The position numbers and the translations under genes are program-made. A DNA stretch of 64,000 nt from Rhodomicrobium lacus. Its GTDB lineage: Bacteria > Pseudomonadota > Alphaproteobacteria > Rhizobiales > Rhodomicrobiaceae. The notes below the pieces were generated by a model, which saw nothing but the letters and a program-made list of their open reading frames with translations, ran no database searches and was not told the origin of the DNA. Location: assembly GCF_003992725.1 (NCBI RefSeq), contig NZ_RZNF01000002.1, positions 682,001 through 746,000 of the forward strand, in the 5' to 3' direction. This document shows positions 39,220 through 48,825 of the stretch, in pieces (position 1 is the stretch's first letter; each line of letters begins with the position of its first letter).

Positions 39220-40163
39220 GAACCGCGATTGTGGGATTCCTCATTCTCCTTGCGACGGGCCTGGTCATCGCGGTCGGTTTCTCCGCGTTCATCGTGCCGC
39301 AGACACATCGCGCGCTCGTGCTCCAATTCGGCGAGCCGGTCCGCACGATAGACAACCCCGGCCTTTACTGGCGGCTGCCGTTCGTGCAGACGGTCGTGCA
39401 GTTCGACCGGCGTATCCTCGATCTTCAGACCGAGGAGCAGGAAGTGATCGCAGCCGACCAGAAGCGTATCATCGTCGATGCCTTCGCCCGGTACCGGATC
39501 AGCGATCCGCTCGCGTTTTACCGGGCCTTCCGCAACGAACTTGCCGCGCGTCAGCGTCTCACTGCCATCGTCGATTCGACGATCCGCAGCGTGCTCGGGC
39601 GCGCGACCTTCATCGATCTCGTGCGTAATCAGCGCGAGGGGCTCATGAAGCAGACGCTCGCTTTCGTGAACAACGACGTTCGCGGTTTCGGCGTCGAAGT
39701 CGTCGATGTCCGCATCCGCCGCGCGGACCTGCCGGAGGCGAACAGCCAGGCCATCTTCCGCCGCATGCAGACCGAGCGTCAGCGTGAAGCCGCCGAACTG
39801 CGCGCGCAGGGCGCCGAGCAGGCGCAGCGCATCAGGTCGACCGCCGACAAGGAAGTGACCGTCGTCACCGCCAACGCGAATCGCGACGGCGAGCGCATCC
39901 GGGGCGAAGGCGATGCCGAAAGGAACCGCATCTATGCCGACGCATTCGGTCGCGACCGCGATTTCTTCGCCTTCTACCGCTCCATGCAGGCTTACGAAGA
40001 ATCGCTCAAGGGCAGCCACACCCGCATCGTGGTGTCGCCCTCGTCCGAATTCTTCCGTTATTTCAATGAGCCTATGAGTGCGGCACCCGGAAGCGTCAGG
40101 ACGCCTTCGCCTGCCGGACAGACAGGGTCCAGCGCCGCCGCGGCTACGCCCCCGGTGCGCTGA
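39216..40163 (+). CDS. hflC: HflC, subunit of the FtsH-regulating HflKC complex
   Basis: The 315-residue product begins MRTAIVGFLILLATGLVIAV, a single membrane anchor. The SPFH domain contains LQFGEPVRTIDNPGLYWRLP, then a charged coiled coil (RMQTERQREAAELRAQGAEQ). It partners HflK in the periplasm-facing cage on FtsH. A Ser/Ala/Pro-rich tail of about 25 residues extends beyond the usual end. An inverted repeat follows at 40204. Confidence 0.95.
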   Translation: MRTAIVGFLILLATGLVIAVGFSAFIVPQTHRALVLQFGEPVRTIDNPGLYWRLPFVQTVVQFDRRILDLQTEEQEVIAADQKRIIVDAFARYRISDPLAFYRAFRNELAARQRLTAIVDSTIRSVLGRATFIDLVRNQREGLMKQTLAFVNNDVRGFGVEVVDVRIRRADLPEANSQAIFRRMQTERQREAAELRAQGAEQAQRIRSTADKEVTVVTANANRDGERIRGEGDAERNRIYADAFGRDRDFFAFYRSMQAYEESLKGSHTRIVVSPSSEFFRYFNEPMSAAPGSVRTPSPAGQTGSSAAAATPPVR

Positions 40164-40203
40164 ATCAAGGGTTGAAAACGGAATATTTCCTTTCACTACC
40201 TAT

Positions 40204-40232
40204 CGTCGAGTGCATGGACATTGCACTCGACG
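40204..40232 (+). terminator. Probable terminator after hflKC
   Basis: CGTCGAGTGCA and TGCACTCGACG form a perfect 11-bp stem with a 7-nt loop, 40 nt past the hflC stop. The tail CCTTTATGT is only weakly T-rich, so termination may be partial or factor-assisted. Confidence 0.55.
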
Positions 40233-40241
40233 CCTTTATGT

Positions 40242-40346
40242 CTCACCTTATAGGCAGGCACGGATTCCCACCGCATCTGCCGCTGGTTTCGGAACCCGAA
40301 GGGCATGGCGCGGTTTGCAGCGTTGTCTCGTGTGTTTTAAGGTGAG
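40242..40346 (+). promoter_or_regulatory. Complementary pair that could mask the degP-like ribosome binding site
   Basis: CTCACCTTA (40242-40250) is a perfect 9-base complement of TAAGGTGAG (40338-40346), which contains the ribosome binding site 4 nt before the protease ATG. If both lie on one transcript, pairing would hide the site. A loop of about 87 nt separates the two strands. Confidence 0.4.
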
Positions 40347-40350
40347 GCTA

Positions 40351-41778
40351 ATGGCGATCCACCATCATCTCCGGCTGCTTCTTGGGGCAAGCCTTCTGGC
40401 TCTCGGCAGTTTTGCCGCCCCGCCCCCCGTATTCGCAGTCGAGATGAAATCTGGCGAGTCCTTCTCCGATGTTGCCGCGCGTGTGCGAAATTCGGTTGTA
40501 AGCGTGTCGGCCCAGGTCACGGAGGAAATCGGCGCGTCGGGAGCCCGGCGAAGCCGAGGCGAGGGCTCGCGTGCTCCGAAGGGGGGGCAGAGCGTGCTCC
40601 AGAAAACTTCGGTCGGTTCGGGCTTCATCATCGACGCGAGCGGCATCATCGTCACCAACAATCACGTCATCGAGGATGGCAACACGGTTTTTGTCGCGTT
40701 GCCCGATGGCTCCGAGGTGAAGGTCGACAGGATCGTCGGACGCGATACCAAGACGGATATCGCCGTCCTCAAGATCACGCCGAAGCCGTCGAGGCCGCTG
40801 ACGCCCGTTTCGTTCGGCGACTCGTCGCAAATGCGCATTGGCGATTGGGTGATAGCCGTCGGCAATCCGTTCGGCTTCAAGGGCACCGTAACGGCGGGTA
40901 TTTTGTCGGGGCGCGGCCGCGACATCAGCGCCGGGCCTTATGACGATTTCCTTCAGACCGATGCCTCGATCAACAGCGGCAATTCCGGTGGCCCGCTCTT
41001 TAATACGCGAGGCGAGGTCATCGGCATAAACACGGCGATTTTCTCACCGTCGGGCGGCAGCATCGGCCTCGGCTTCGCCATTCCCTCGAACACCGCGAAG
41101 CGTATTGTCGAACAATTGCGCAAGCACGGCGAAATTCGCTGGGGCTGGATCGGCGCGCGTCTGCAAACGCCGAGCGACGATATCGCGGAACATCTTCATC
41201 TCTCCCATGCCGAGGGCGCGCTGATCGCTCGCGTCGACAAGGGAAGCCCCGCCGAAGCCGCAGGCTTGCAGGAGGGCGACGTGGTGCTGGCCTTCGCTGG
41301 CTTGCCCGTAAAACATGCGCGCCAGCTTCCGCGCTTCATCGCCCAATCCAATGTGGGCGAAGACGCCGATGTTCTGATCCAGCGCGCCGGCGAAAGAAAA
41401 ACGGTCAAGGTCAAGGTTGGCCGCATGATCGAGGCCGACTGGTCGGGTGTTCTGCCACCCGCACAGCAAAAAGCCAAGCGGCAGAGGCTCGGAAAGATCA
41501 GCTTCGAGTCACTGTCCGAGGATAGCCGCTCCAGGCTTGGCCTTTCGGCTGACGCCGAAGGCGCCGTCGTTTCGGCCGACGAAAGCCGGATCGTGGCGCA
41601 CGGAAATCTCAATCCGGGGGAGCTTGTGGTCGAAGCGGCGCACGCGCCGATCCGCTCTGCCGACGATCTCGACCAGCGCCTGAACGAGCTGCGGGCGCTC
41701 GCGCGGCGCGAAGCGACGCTGACGGTAAAGGATGCGAGCGGCTCCATCCGCTTCGAAACCGTCTCCCTCGAAGACTAA
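40351..41778 (+). CDS. DegP/HtrA-type periplasmic serine protease
   Basis: The 475-residue precursor has a signal peptide (cleavage near VFAVEM, about 30), a trypsin-like domain with the triad His (TNNHVIED), Asp (TKTDIAVLKI) and Ser (NSGNSGGPLFN), a PDZ domain (about 270-360) and a divergent second PDZ region. It degrades or refolds damaged envelope proteins. The ATG at 40351 follows AAGGTGAGG. Placement after hflKC, another membrane quality-control unit, matches many alphaproteobacteria. Confidence 0.92.
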   Translation: MAIHHHLRLLLGASLLALGSFAAPPPVFAVEMKSGESFSDVAARVRNSVVSVSAQVTEEIGASGARRSRGEGSRAPKGGQSVLQKTSVGSGFIIDASGIIVTNNHVIEDGNTVFVALPDGSEVKVDRIVGRDTKTDIAVLKITPKPSRPLTPVSFGDSSQMRIGDWVIAVGNPFGFKGTVTAGILSGRGRDISAGPYDDFLQTDASINSGNSGGPLFNTRGEVIGINTAIFSPSGGSIGLGFAIPSNTAKRIVEQLRKHGEIRWGWIGARLQTPSDDIAEHLHLSHAEGALIARVDKGSPAEAAGLQEGDVVLAFAGLPVKHARQLPRFIAQSNVGEDADVLIQRAGERKTVKVKVGRMIEADWSGVLPPAQQKAKRQRLGKISFESLSEDSRSRLGLSADAEGAVVSADESRIVAHGNLNPGELVVEAAHAPIRSADDLDQRLNELRALARREATLTVKDASGSIRFETVSLED

Positions 41779-41781
41779 GGC

Positions 41782-42105
41782 GTGACAGTCGATCTTCCCA
41801 CATTACTGAAGACGGTCGTAAAGGCGCCGGTTTACGTTTATCGATATGCGATCTCGCCGATCATCGGGCCGCGATGCCGCCACATGCCGACGTGCTCGCA
41901 ATACGCTCTCGACGCAATCGACAAGAACGGCGCGTGGTTCGGCGGCTGGCTCACCATTGGGCGCATCCTCCGCTGTCATCCATGGGGAAGTTCGGGTTAC
42001 GATCCTGCGCCCGATCTACGGACGCAAGAAATCCCCTTCTGGGCACCCTGGCGCGTCTGGCGCTACAGGCGCTCCCAGCCGCGATGCGATCATATAACAA
42101 GCTGA
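41782..42105 (+). CDS. yidD: Membrane protein insertion efficiency factor YidD
   Basis: The 107-residue protein contains the YidD signature CRHMPTCSQYALDAI and RILRCHPWGSSGYDP. YidD is a small amphipathic protein that assists YidC-mediated insertion. The GTG start lies 3 nt after the protease stop. It is not beside rnpA or yidC, where it often sits, so it may be translated with the protease gene. Confidence 0.93.
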   Translation: MTVDLPTLLKTVVKAPVYVYRYAISPIIGPRCRHMPTCSQYALDAIDKNGAWFGGWLTIGRILRCHPWGSSGYDPAPDLRTQEIPFWAPWRVWRYRRSQPRCDHITS

Positions 42106-42200
42106 TCAGGCACATAAAATTGCCGATCACGCTTTAGCTGGCCCTTATCGCTTCTCCCCTATCCTCGCACGTGTTGATTATTCGAAGCGGGGGAACCGTC

Positions 42201-42467
42201 ATGCGTCCTGCTAAAACCGCGCTGTTCGCCGGTCTTGCCATGGCTTGCGCCGGCGCAATTTCATCGGCCAGCGCGCAATGCGTTCAGGCCTACACGATCA
42301 CCACGTTCAACGGCCCGTTCTGGAATTACCTTTGCGGCGACTGTCCTGCGCCGGTCGCGGTCAAGAAGGTCAAGCCCGCGCCGGGCAAATGCGGCGTTGG
42401 CAAGTTCTATCAGAAGGGAAAATGCGTGGCCCCGACAGTGGCGGCCACTTGGGAGAAAATCCGGTAA
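42201..42467 (+). CDS. Small secreted cysteine-containing protein
   Basis: The 88-residue precursor starts MRPAKTALFAGLAMACAGAI with a signal peptide cleaved near SASAQ (about 25). The mature part has five Cys (27, 45, 48, 64, 75), including CGDC, and a Lys/Pro-rich centre. GGGGGAACCGTC before the ATG is a good ribosome binding site. No known family is recognised; a periplasmic or secreted disulfide-bonded peptide is likely. Confidence 0.6.
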   Translation: MRPAKTALFAGLAMACAGAISSASAQCVQAYTITTFNGPFWNYLCGDCPAPVAVKKVKPAPGKCGVGKFYQKGKCVAPTVAATWEKIR

Positions 42468-42753
42468 CTCACTGGTATTGGCCCGGAAATATCAGGTGGG
42501 CGACGAGGACTGAACAAGCGAGGACAGGCGATGCCCCCGCATCAGAAGAGCGTTAAGCCGGGACGCACACCACATGAGGCGGCCACCATTGGGCGCCTTG
42601 ATCTTTCCCCGCCCGTCTCAGAGCATGACCGGGCGTCCATCCTGCCTGCATGAAACAGCAAAGGGGCTAAGGCGCAAAGGCCCACAGGGCCGATATTCCG
42701 GCAAGGCTGCGCGTTGACGAATGCTCGGCGTGCGTGGCTACGGCCCGGCGTTT

Positions 42754-43428
42754 CTAAAACGGGCTGCTGGCCGAGGGTTCCACCGAAGCCGCCGTTCGCC
42801 CTGCGCGGTTCGCTGCACGCAGTTCGGCCGTGGCATGCCGCATAACGACGGCCGCGCCTTGCAACCCGAGTGCTGCCATAATCGCGGCTACGACCAGATC
42901 GGGCCAGCCTGTGCCGGTTCCAAATACGCCGAGTGCCGCCAGCAGCACGGCACCGTTGCCCAGAACGTCGTTGCGCGAGCACACCCACACGGAGCGCATA
43001 TTCGATTCGCCGTTGCGATAGGCATAGAGAAGCGCGAGACAGATCGCATTACTGATGAGCGCGGCAACGCCGACCAGGCCCATCGTCTGCGGCGCCGGCA
43101 CCGTTCCCGCTTGCAGATGCCATACCACGGTTGCCATAACCCAGAGGCCGAACAGCCCCATTGTCGCACCTTTGGCGAGCGCTGCCATGCTGCGATACCG
43201 CAGCGCCATCCCGACGACGAACAAGCTGATCGCATAGTTCGCCGTGTCGCCAAGGAAGTCCAGCGCGTCGGCTTGCAGGGACGCTGACCCCGCTGCGAGA
43301 CCGGCGACGATTTCCACGACGAACATGACGGCGTTGATGAAAAGAACGATCCACAGGACGCGCTTGAAGGAAGGGTCGCCCCGACGAGTGTCCCCCTCGC
43401 AAACACCGTTATCGCAGCAGCCCGCCAT
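42754..43428 (-). CDS. Cation-efflux (CDF-type) transporter, short form
   Basis: The 224-residue protein has about six hydrophobic helices and the CDF-like metal-site segment SLQADALDFLGDTANYAISL. The N-terminus MAGCCDNGVCEGD has three Cys that could bind metal. The cytoplasmic C-terminal domain of typical CDF exporters is absent; instead a short Ala/Arg/Ser tail ends the protein. It probably exports a divalent metal. It is co-directional with and 11 nt upstream of uvrA's 3' boundary, that is, transcribed after uvrA on the opposite-numbered side is excluded; it stands next to uvrA with its own start at 43428. Confidence 0.75.
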   Translation of the reverse strand: MAGCCDNGVCEGDTRRGDPSFKRVLWIVLFINAVMFVVEIVAGLAAGSASLQADALDFLGDTANYAISLFVVGMALRYRSMAALAKGATMGLFGLWVMATVVWHLQAGTVPAPQTMGLVGVAALISNAICLALLYAYRNGESNMRSVWVCSRNDVLGNGAVLLAALGVFGTGTGWPDLVVAAIMAALGLQGAAVVMRHATAELRAANRAGRTAASVEPSASSPF

Positions 43429-43439
43429 CTGTCCTCCCG

Positions 43440-46391
43440 TTACTCCGCAGCCCGCGCCGCCACCTTCGCCTTCCCTTTCGCTGCGGGGCGGCGCTGGAGC
43501 AGTTCCTTCAGGAACCGCCCCGTATAGCTCGCTTCCGCCTCGGCGATGTCCTCCGGGCGCCCCTCCGCCACGATGCGGCCGCCGCCGTCGCCGCCTTCGG
43601 GCCCAAGGTCGATCACCCAGTCAGCGGTCTTGATCACTTCGAGATTGTGCTCGATCACCGCCACCGTGTTGCCCGCGTCCACAAGCTGATGCAGCACTTC
43701 GAGCAGCTTCGCCACGTCGTGGAAATGCAGCCCCGTGGTCGGCTCGTCGAGGATATACAGCGTCTTGCCGGTTGCCCGCCGTGACAGCTCCTTCGACAGC
43801 TTCACACGCTGCGCCTCGCCGCCCGACAGCGTCGTCGCCTGCTGACCAACCTTGATGTAGCCGAGGCCGACGCGTTGCAGCGTCTCCATCTTGTCGCGCA
43901 CGGACGGCACCGCCTTGAAGAACTCCGCCGCCTCGTCCACCGTCATGTCGAGCACATCGGCGATGGACTTGCCCTTGAACCTGATGTCGAGCGTCTCGCG
44001 ATTGTAGCGGTGGCCCTTGCAGACGTCACACGTCACATAGACGTCCGGCAGGAAGTGCATCTCGATCTTGATGACACCGTCGCCCTGGCAAGCCTCGCAG
44101 CGTCCGCCCTTTACGTTGAACGAGAAGCGCCCCGGCAGATAGCCGCGCGCCTTCGCCTCGGGCAGCCCCGAGAACCAGTCGCGGATGGGGCCGAACGCGC
44201 CGGTATAGGTGGCCGGGTTCGAGCGCGGTGTGCGGCCGATGGGCGACTGGTCGATGTCGATGACCTTGTCGAGAAATTCGATGCCGTCGAGCGCGTCGAA
44301 CGGTTCGGGCGTCTCGCCTCCCCCGTTCAGCCGCCGGGATGCCGCCTTCTGGATCGTCTCGATGAGGAGCGTGGACTTGCCGCCGCCCGAAACGCCCGTG
44401 ACCGCCGTGAAGCAGCCGAGCGGGATCGAGGCGGTGACGTCCTTCAGATTGTTGCCGCGCGCGCCGCGCACCGTCAGCATGCGGCGCTTGTCGATCTTGC
44501 GGCGCGCCGTCGGCAGCGGCACCGCTCGTTTACCCGTAAGATATTGCCCGGTGAGGCTTTCCGGGTGCGCCTTGATCTCGGAGGGCGTGCCTTCGGCGAT
44601 CACGCGCCCGCCATGGACGCCGGCGCCTGGGCCGATGTCGACCACATGATCGGCGGTGAGGATCGCGTCCTCGTCATGCTCGACCACGATCACCGAATTG
44701 CCGAGGTCGCGCAGGTGCTTCAGCGTGTCGAGCAGCCGCGCGTTGTCGCGCTGGTGGAGGCCGATGGACGGCTCGTCGAGCACATACAGCACGCCCGTCA
44801 GGCCCGAGCCGATCTGCGAGGCGAGCCGGATGCGCTGGCTTTCGCCGCCGGACAGGGTGCCCGAGTTGCGGCTGAGCGCGAGGTAATCGAGGCCGACGTC
44901 GTTCAGGAAGCGCAGCCGCTCGCGAATTTCCTTCAGGATGCGCGTCGCGATTTCGTTCTGCTTCGGCGTGAGCTTGCCCGACAGCGTCGCGAACCAGTCG
45001 TTCGCCGCCTTGATCGACATCCGGGACGCCTCGCCGATATGCAGGCCGTCGATCTTCACCGCGAGCGCCTGCGGCTTCAGGCGGAAGCCGTTGCACTCCT
45101 CGCAAGGCTGGTTCGACTGGTAGCGCGAAAGCTCCTCGCGCACCCATTGGCTGTCCGTTTCCTTCCAGCGCCGCTCGATATTCGTGATGACGCCCTCGAA
45201 CGCCTTGCGCGTGGTGTAGGTGCGCATGCCGTCGTCATAGGTGAAGGCGATCACCTCGCCGCCGGAGCCGAACAGGATCGTGTCCTGCACCTTTTTCGGC
45301 AGCTTGCTCCACGGCGTTTCCATGGAGACGTTGAAGTGGGCGGCGATGGCGTCGAGCGTCTGCGTGTAATAGGGCGAGGTGTTGCCGGTGCGCGCCCAAG
45401 GCACGATCGCGCCCTTGCGCAGCGAAAGCGACTGATCGGGAACGACGAGCTGCGGCTCGAACTTCAATTCCGTGCCGAGGCCGTCGCATTTCGGGCAGGC
45501 GCCGAACGGGTTGTTGAACGAGAACAGGCGTGGCTCGATCTCGTCGATGGTGAAGCCCGAAACGGGGCAGGCGAAGCGCTGCGAGAAGGTGATGCGGCGC
45601 GGCTCGTCGGCTTTCTGCGCGGCCTTTTTCTTCTTGCCGCCGCCGTCCGCTTCCGGCTCGGCCTTGGGCGCGTCGGCGAATTCCACTATGGCGATGCCGT
45701 CCGCGAGTTCGAGCGCAGTCTCGAAGCTGTCCGCAAGCCGCGTGCCGATATCGCCGCGCACCACGATACGGTCCACCACCACGTCGATGTCGTGCTTGAA
45801 CTTCTTGTCGAGGGCCGGCGCGTCCGGGATTTCGTGGAACGTGCCGTCGATCTTCACGCGCTGGAAGCCGCGCTTCTGAAGGTCTGCGAGTTCCTTGCGA
45901 TATTCGCCCTTCCGGCCCCGAATCATCGGCGCGAGCAGGTAAAGCCGCGTGCCCTCGGGCAATTCAAGCACGCGATCCACCATCTGGCTGACGGTCTGGC
46001 TCTCAATGGGAAGCCCGGTCGCGGGCGAATAGGGCACGCCGACGCGCGCCCACAAAAGGCGCATGTAATCGTAAATCTCGGTGACGGTGCCGACGGTGGA
46101 GCGCGGATTGCGGCTCGTCGTCTTCTGCTCGATGGAGATGGCGGGCGAAAGGCCGTCGATCAGGTCGACGTCCGGCTTCTGCATCATCTCAAGGAATTGG
46201 CGCGCATAGGCCGACAGGCTTTCGACATAGCGGCGCTGGCCCTCGGCATAGATGGTGTCGAAGGCGAGGCTCGATTTGCCGGAGCCGGACAGGCCCGTGA
46301 TGACCACGAGCTTTTCGCGCGGAATGTCGAGCGAGACGTTCTTGAGGTTATGCTCGCGCGCGCCGCGTATCGCGATATGTGTCTGTGTCAA
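43440..46391 (-). CDS. uvrA: UvrABC excinuclease subunit A
   Basis: The 983-residue protein contains two ABC ATPase halves (first Walker [21 protein letters not shown]; second [15 protein letters not shown]), signatures [12 protein letters not shown] and [11 protein letters not shown], and zinc-binding pairs ([26 protein letters not shown]). It is the damage-recognition ATPase that loads UvrB in nucleotide excision repair. A Lys-rich insert ([13 protein letters not shown]) lies in the first half. It is divergent from thrS. The CDF-type gene follows 11 nt downstream in the same direction. Confidence 0.97.
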   Translation of the reverse strand: MTQTHIAIRGAREHNLKNVSLDIPREKLVVITGLSGSGKSSLAFDTIYAEGQRRYVESLSAYARQFLEMMQKPDVDLIDGLSPAISIEQKTTSRNPRSTVGTVTEIYDYMRLLWARVGVPYSPATGLPIESQTVSQMVDRVLELPEGTRLYLLAPMIRGRKGEYRKELADLQKRGFQRVKIDGTFHEIPDAPALDKKFKHDIDVVVDRIVVRGDIGTRLADSFETALELADGIAIVEFADAPKAEPEADGGGKKKKAAQKADEPRRITFSQRFACPVSGFTIDEIEPRLFSFNNPFGACPKCDGLGTELKFEPQLVVPDQSLSLRKGAIVPWARTGNTSPYYTQTLDAIAAHFNVSMETPWSKLPKKVQDTILFGSGGEVIAFTYDDGMRTYTTRKAFEGVITNIERRWKETDSQWVREELSRYQSNQPCEECNGFRLKPQALAVKIDGLHIGEASRMSIKAANDWFATLSGKLTPKQNEIATRILKEIRERLRFLNDVGLDYLALSRNSGTLSGGESQRIRLASQIGSGLTGVLYVLDEPSIGLHQRDNARLLDTLKHLRDLGNSVIVVEHDEDAILTADHVVDIGPGAGVHGGRVIAEGTPSEIKAHPESLTGQYLTGKRAVPLPTARRKIDKRRMLTVRGARGNNLKDVTASIPLGCFTAVTGVSGGGKSTLLIETIQKAASRRLNGGGETPEPFDALDGIEFLDKVIDIDQSPIGRTPRSNPATYTGAFGPIRDWFSGLPEAKARGYLPGRFSFNVKGGRCEACQGDGVIKIEMHFLPDVYVTCDVCKGHRYNRETLDIRFKGKSIADVLDMTVDEAAEFFKAVPSVRDKMETLQRVGLGYIKVGQQATTLSGGEAQRVKLSKELSRRATGKTLYILDEPTTGLHFHDVAKLLEVLHQLVDAGNTVAVIEHNLEVIKTADWVIDLGPEGGDGGGRIVAEGRPEDIAEAEASYTGRFLKELLQRRPAAKGKAKVAARAAE

Positions 46392-46510
46392 GGAAGTCCT
46401 GTCCCTGCGCGTTCTGCCGCAGGTTATAGCGCCTTAACTCGGCCCGGTCGCGCGGAATTTAAAGGGGCGGGCGCGTCTGTGCCCGGCTTTGTAAGCGGTG
46501 CGGAACGAGC

Positions 46511-46581
46511 GCACTTAAGAGAGAAGTGCTTTTTGATTGTCGCCCCCCGCCCTTGACATCGCGCGGCGCAGAAGCCAATAC
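46511..46581 (+). promoter_or_regulatory. Hairpin with T-run and promoter-like sequence before thrS
   Basis: GCACTT/AAGTGC with a 7-nt loop and TTTTTG tail (46511-46535) resembles an intrinsic terminator. About 18 nt later TTGACA (46553-46558) is followed at 17 nt by CAATAC, a weak -10. This fits a promoter for thrS preceded by a blocking hairpin in the uvrA-thrS gap. Confidence 0.4.
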
Positions 46582-46634
46582 GGGGGCATCCCAACATCTT
46601 ACCCGCGCAAGTAGGCGGGAGTGAGAGGCACACC

Positions 46635-48557
46635 ATGATCACGCTGACGTTTCCCGACGGTTCCGCACGCTCCTTCGACGCCGCTATCACCGGCGCGGAA
46701 CTCGCCGCATCCATCTCGAAATCGCTCGCTAAAAAGGCCGTCGCGGTCGCCCTCGACGGCAAGCTTGCGGACCTCGCCGACCCGATCGCGGCCGACGCGC
46801 GCGTCAAGATCGTCACCCGCGACGACCCCGAAGCGCTGGAACTCATCCGCCACGACGCCGCCCACGTGATGGCCGAGGCCGTGCAGGAGCTTTTTCCCGG
46901 CACGCAGGTCACCATCGGCCCCGTCATCGAAAACGGCTTCTATTACGATTTCTACCGCGAAGAGAGCTTCACGCCCGACGACCTCGAAAAGATCGAGGCG
47001 AAGATGCGCGAGATCATCGCGGCGGATAAGCCCTTCGTGAAGGAAGTGTGGTCTCGCGAGAAGGCGCAGGACTTCTTCGCCGCCGAAGGCGAGGGCTTCA
47101 AGGTCGAACTGATCGATGCCATCCCCGAGGGTCAGGATCTCAAGATCTACAGACAGGGCGACTGGCTCGACCTGTGCCGCGGCCCGCATCTGCCCTCGAC
47201 GGGCAAAGTCGGCAAGGCGTTCAAGCTGATGCGCCTCGCGGGAAGCTACTGGCGTGGCGATTCGAACCGCGAGCAGCTTCAGCGCATCTACGGCACGGCC
47301 TGGGCGAGCGACGAGCAGCTCAAGTCGTACCTCACCATGCTGGAGGAAGCCGAGAAGCGCGACCATCGCCGCCTCGGCCGCGAGATGGACCTGTTCCACT
47401 TGCAGGAGGAGGCGCCGGGCTCGGTCTTCTGGCACCCGAAAGGCTGGACGGTGTTCCAGGCGCTCATCGCGTTCATGCGCCGCCGCCAGCACGCGAGCGG
47501 CCATGTCGAGGTGAATTCGCCCGACATGATGGAACGCAAGCTCTGGGAGCAATCGGGGCACTGGGAGAAGTTCGGCGAGAACATGTTCGTCACCGAGACG
47601 CCCGACGAGCGCGTGTTCTGCTGCAAGCCGATGAACTGCCCCGGCCATATCCAGATCTTCAAGAACGGGCTGAAGAGCTACCGCGACCTGCCGCTTCGCA
47701 TCGCGGAGTTCGGCAAGGTGCACCGCTACGAGCCGAGCGGAGCGCTCCACGGCATCATGCGCGTGCGCCACTTCACGCAGGATGACGCGCACATTTTCTG
47801 CACGCCCGAGCAGATCACGGAAGAGTGCGTGCATCTGAACAGCCTCCTCTTGTCGATCTATCGCGACTTCGGCTTCGAGGACGTCGCCATCAAGCTGTCC
47901 ACGCGTCCCGAGAAACGCGTCGGCTCCGACGAGGTCTGGGACAAGGCGGAGGCCGCGCTGAAGGCCGCCGTGGAAGCGGCGGGCGAGCCCTACACGCTGA
48001 ACCCCGGCGAAGGCGCGTTCTACGGCCCGAAGCTTGAATACACGCTGCGCGACGCGATCGGCCGCGAATGGCAATGCGGGACGATCCAGCTCGACTTCAA
48101 CCTGCCTGTGCGGCTCGGCGCGTTCTACATCGGCGAGGACGGCGCGAAGCATACGCCGGTGATGATCCACCGCGCGCTGTTCGGCAGTCTGGAGCGCTTC
48201 CTCGGCATCCTGATCGAGAACTACGCCGGACATCTGCCGCTGTGGCTTTCGCCGGTTCAGACCGTGGTGGCGACCATCGTTTCCGACGCCGATGCTTATG
48301 CGGGCGAGGTGGAGGCGGCGCTGGCGGCGGCGGGCGTTCGCGCCGAAACCGATCTTCGCAACGAGAAGATCAACTACAAGGTGCGCGAGCACAGCCTTGC
48401 GAAGGTGCCGGTGCTGTTCGTCGTCGGCAAGCGCGAGGCGGAAGAGCGGACCGTGTCCGTGCGCAGGCTCGGCAGCCAGGCGCAGGAGACGCTGCCGCTC
48501 GACGAGGCCGTTGCGCGGATCGCGGCCGAGGCCGTGCCGCCGGATCTGCGCCGGTAG
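46635..48557 (+). CDS. thrS: Threonyl-tRNA synthetase
   Basis: The 640-residue product has the N-terminal TGS domain ([20 protein letters not shown]), the editing domain with [10 protein letters not shown] and YDFYRE, the class II catalytic core ([36 protein letters not shown]) and the anticodon-binding domain. It charges tRNA-Thr. Length is standard. GAGAGGCACACC precedes the ATG. A strong hairpin terminator follows at 48581. Confidence 0.97.
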   Translation: MITLTFPDGSARSFDAAITGAELAASISKSLAKKAVAVALDGKLADLADPIAADARVKIVTRDDPEALELIRHDAAHVMAEAVQELFPGTQVTIGPVIENGFYYDFYREESFTPDDLEKIEAKMREIIAADKPFVKEVWSREKAQDFFAAEGEGFKVELIDAIPEGQDLKIYRQGDWLDLCRGPHLPSTGKVGKAFKLMRLAGSYWRGDSNREQLQRIYGTAWASDEQLKSYLTMLEEAEKRDHRRLGREMDLFHLQEEAPGSVFWHPKGWTVFQALIAFMRRRQHASGHVEVNSPDMMERKLWEQSGHWEKFGENMFVTETPDERVFCCKPMNCPGHIQIFKNGLKSYRDLPLRIAEFGKVHRYEPSGALHGIMRVRHFTQDDAHIFCTPEQITEECVHLNSLLLSIYRDFGFEDVAIKLSTRPEKRVGSDEVWDKAEAALKAAVEAAGEPYTLNPGEGAFYGPKLEYTLRDAIGREWQCGTIQLDFNLPVRLGAFYIGEDGAKHTPVMIHRALFGSLERFLGILIENYAGHLPLWLSPVQTVVATIVSDADAYAGEVEAALAAAGVRAETDLRNEKINYKVREHSLAKVPVLFVVGKREAEERTVSVRRLGSQAQETLPLDEAVARIAAEAVPPDLRR

Positions 48558-48580
48558 CGTACCGCGTCAAAAGATCGAGC

Positions 48581-48610
48581 AAAAAGGCCGGGGCTTTCCC
48601 GGCCTTTTTT
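48581..48610 (+). terminator. Intrinsic terminator of thrS
   Basis: AAAAAGGCCGGG and CCCGGCCTTTTTT form a 12-bp stem with loop GCTTT and a T-run, 24 nt after the thrS stop codon. Confidence 0.92.
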
Positions 48611-48825
48611 GTGCGCGCCGCCGGGACCGCGTGTTGCCCGGGCGGTCGTCATGTCCAATTGTAATGAAATGTGAAACGCGAAGCCTGTTCGATTCAGCTA
48701 CCCTCAGTAGCATACGAAAGCATAACAGGCATGCACTGCGGGATCGTTTTATCATTACGCGGTTTTGAAGAGCATACACTGGAGAAAATCGATAGACTGA
48801 ATCTGAAGAGCGGTTTTGGGAGCAT

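Noticed and set aside
43875-46556. Long plus-strand frame opposite uvrA
   Set aside because: Antisense shadow of uvrA with no recognisable protein features.
46599-48392. Long minus-strand frame opposite thrS
   Set aside because: Antisense shadow of thrS; ThrS is complete and unmistakable.
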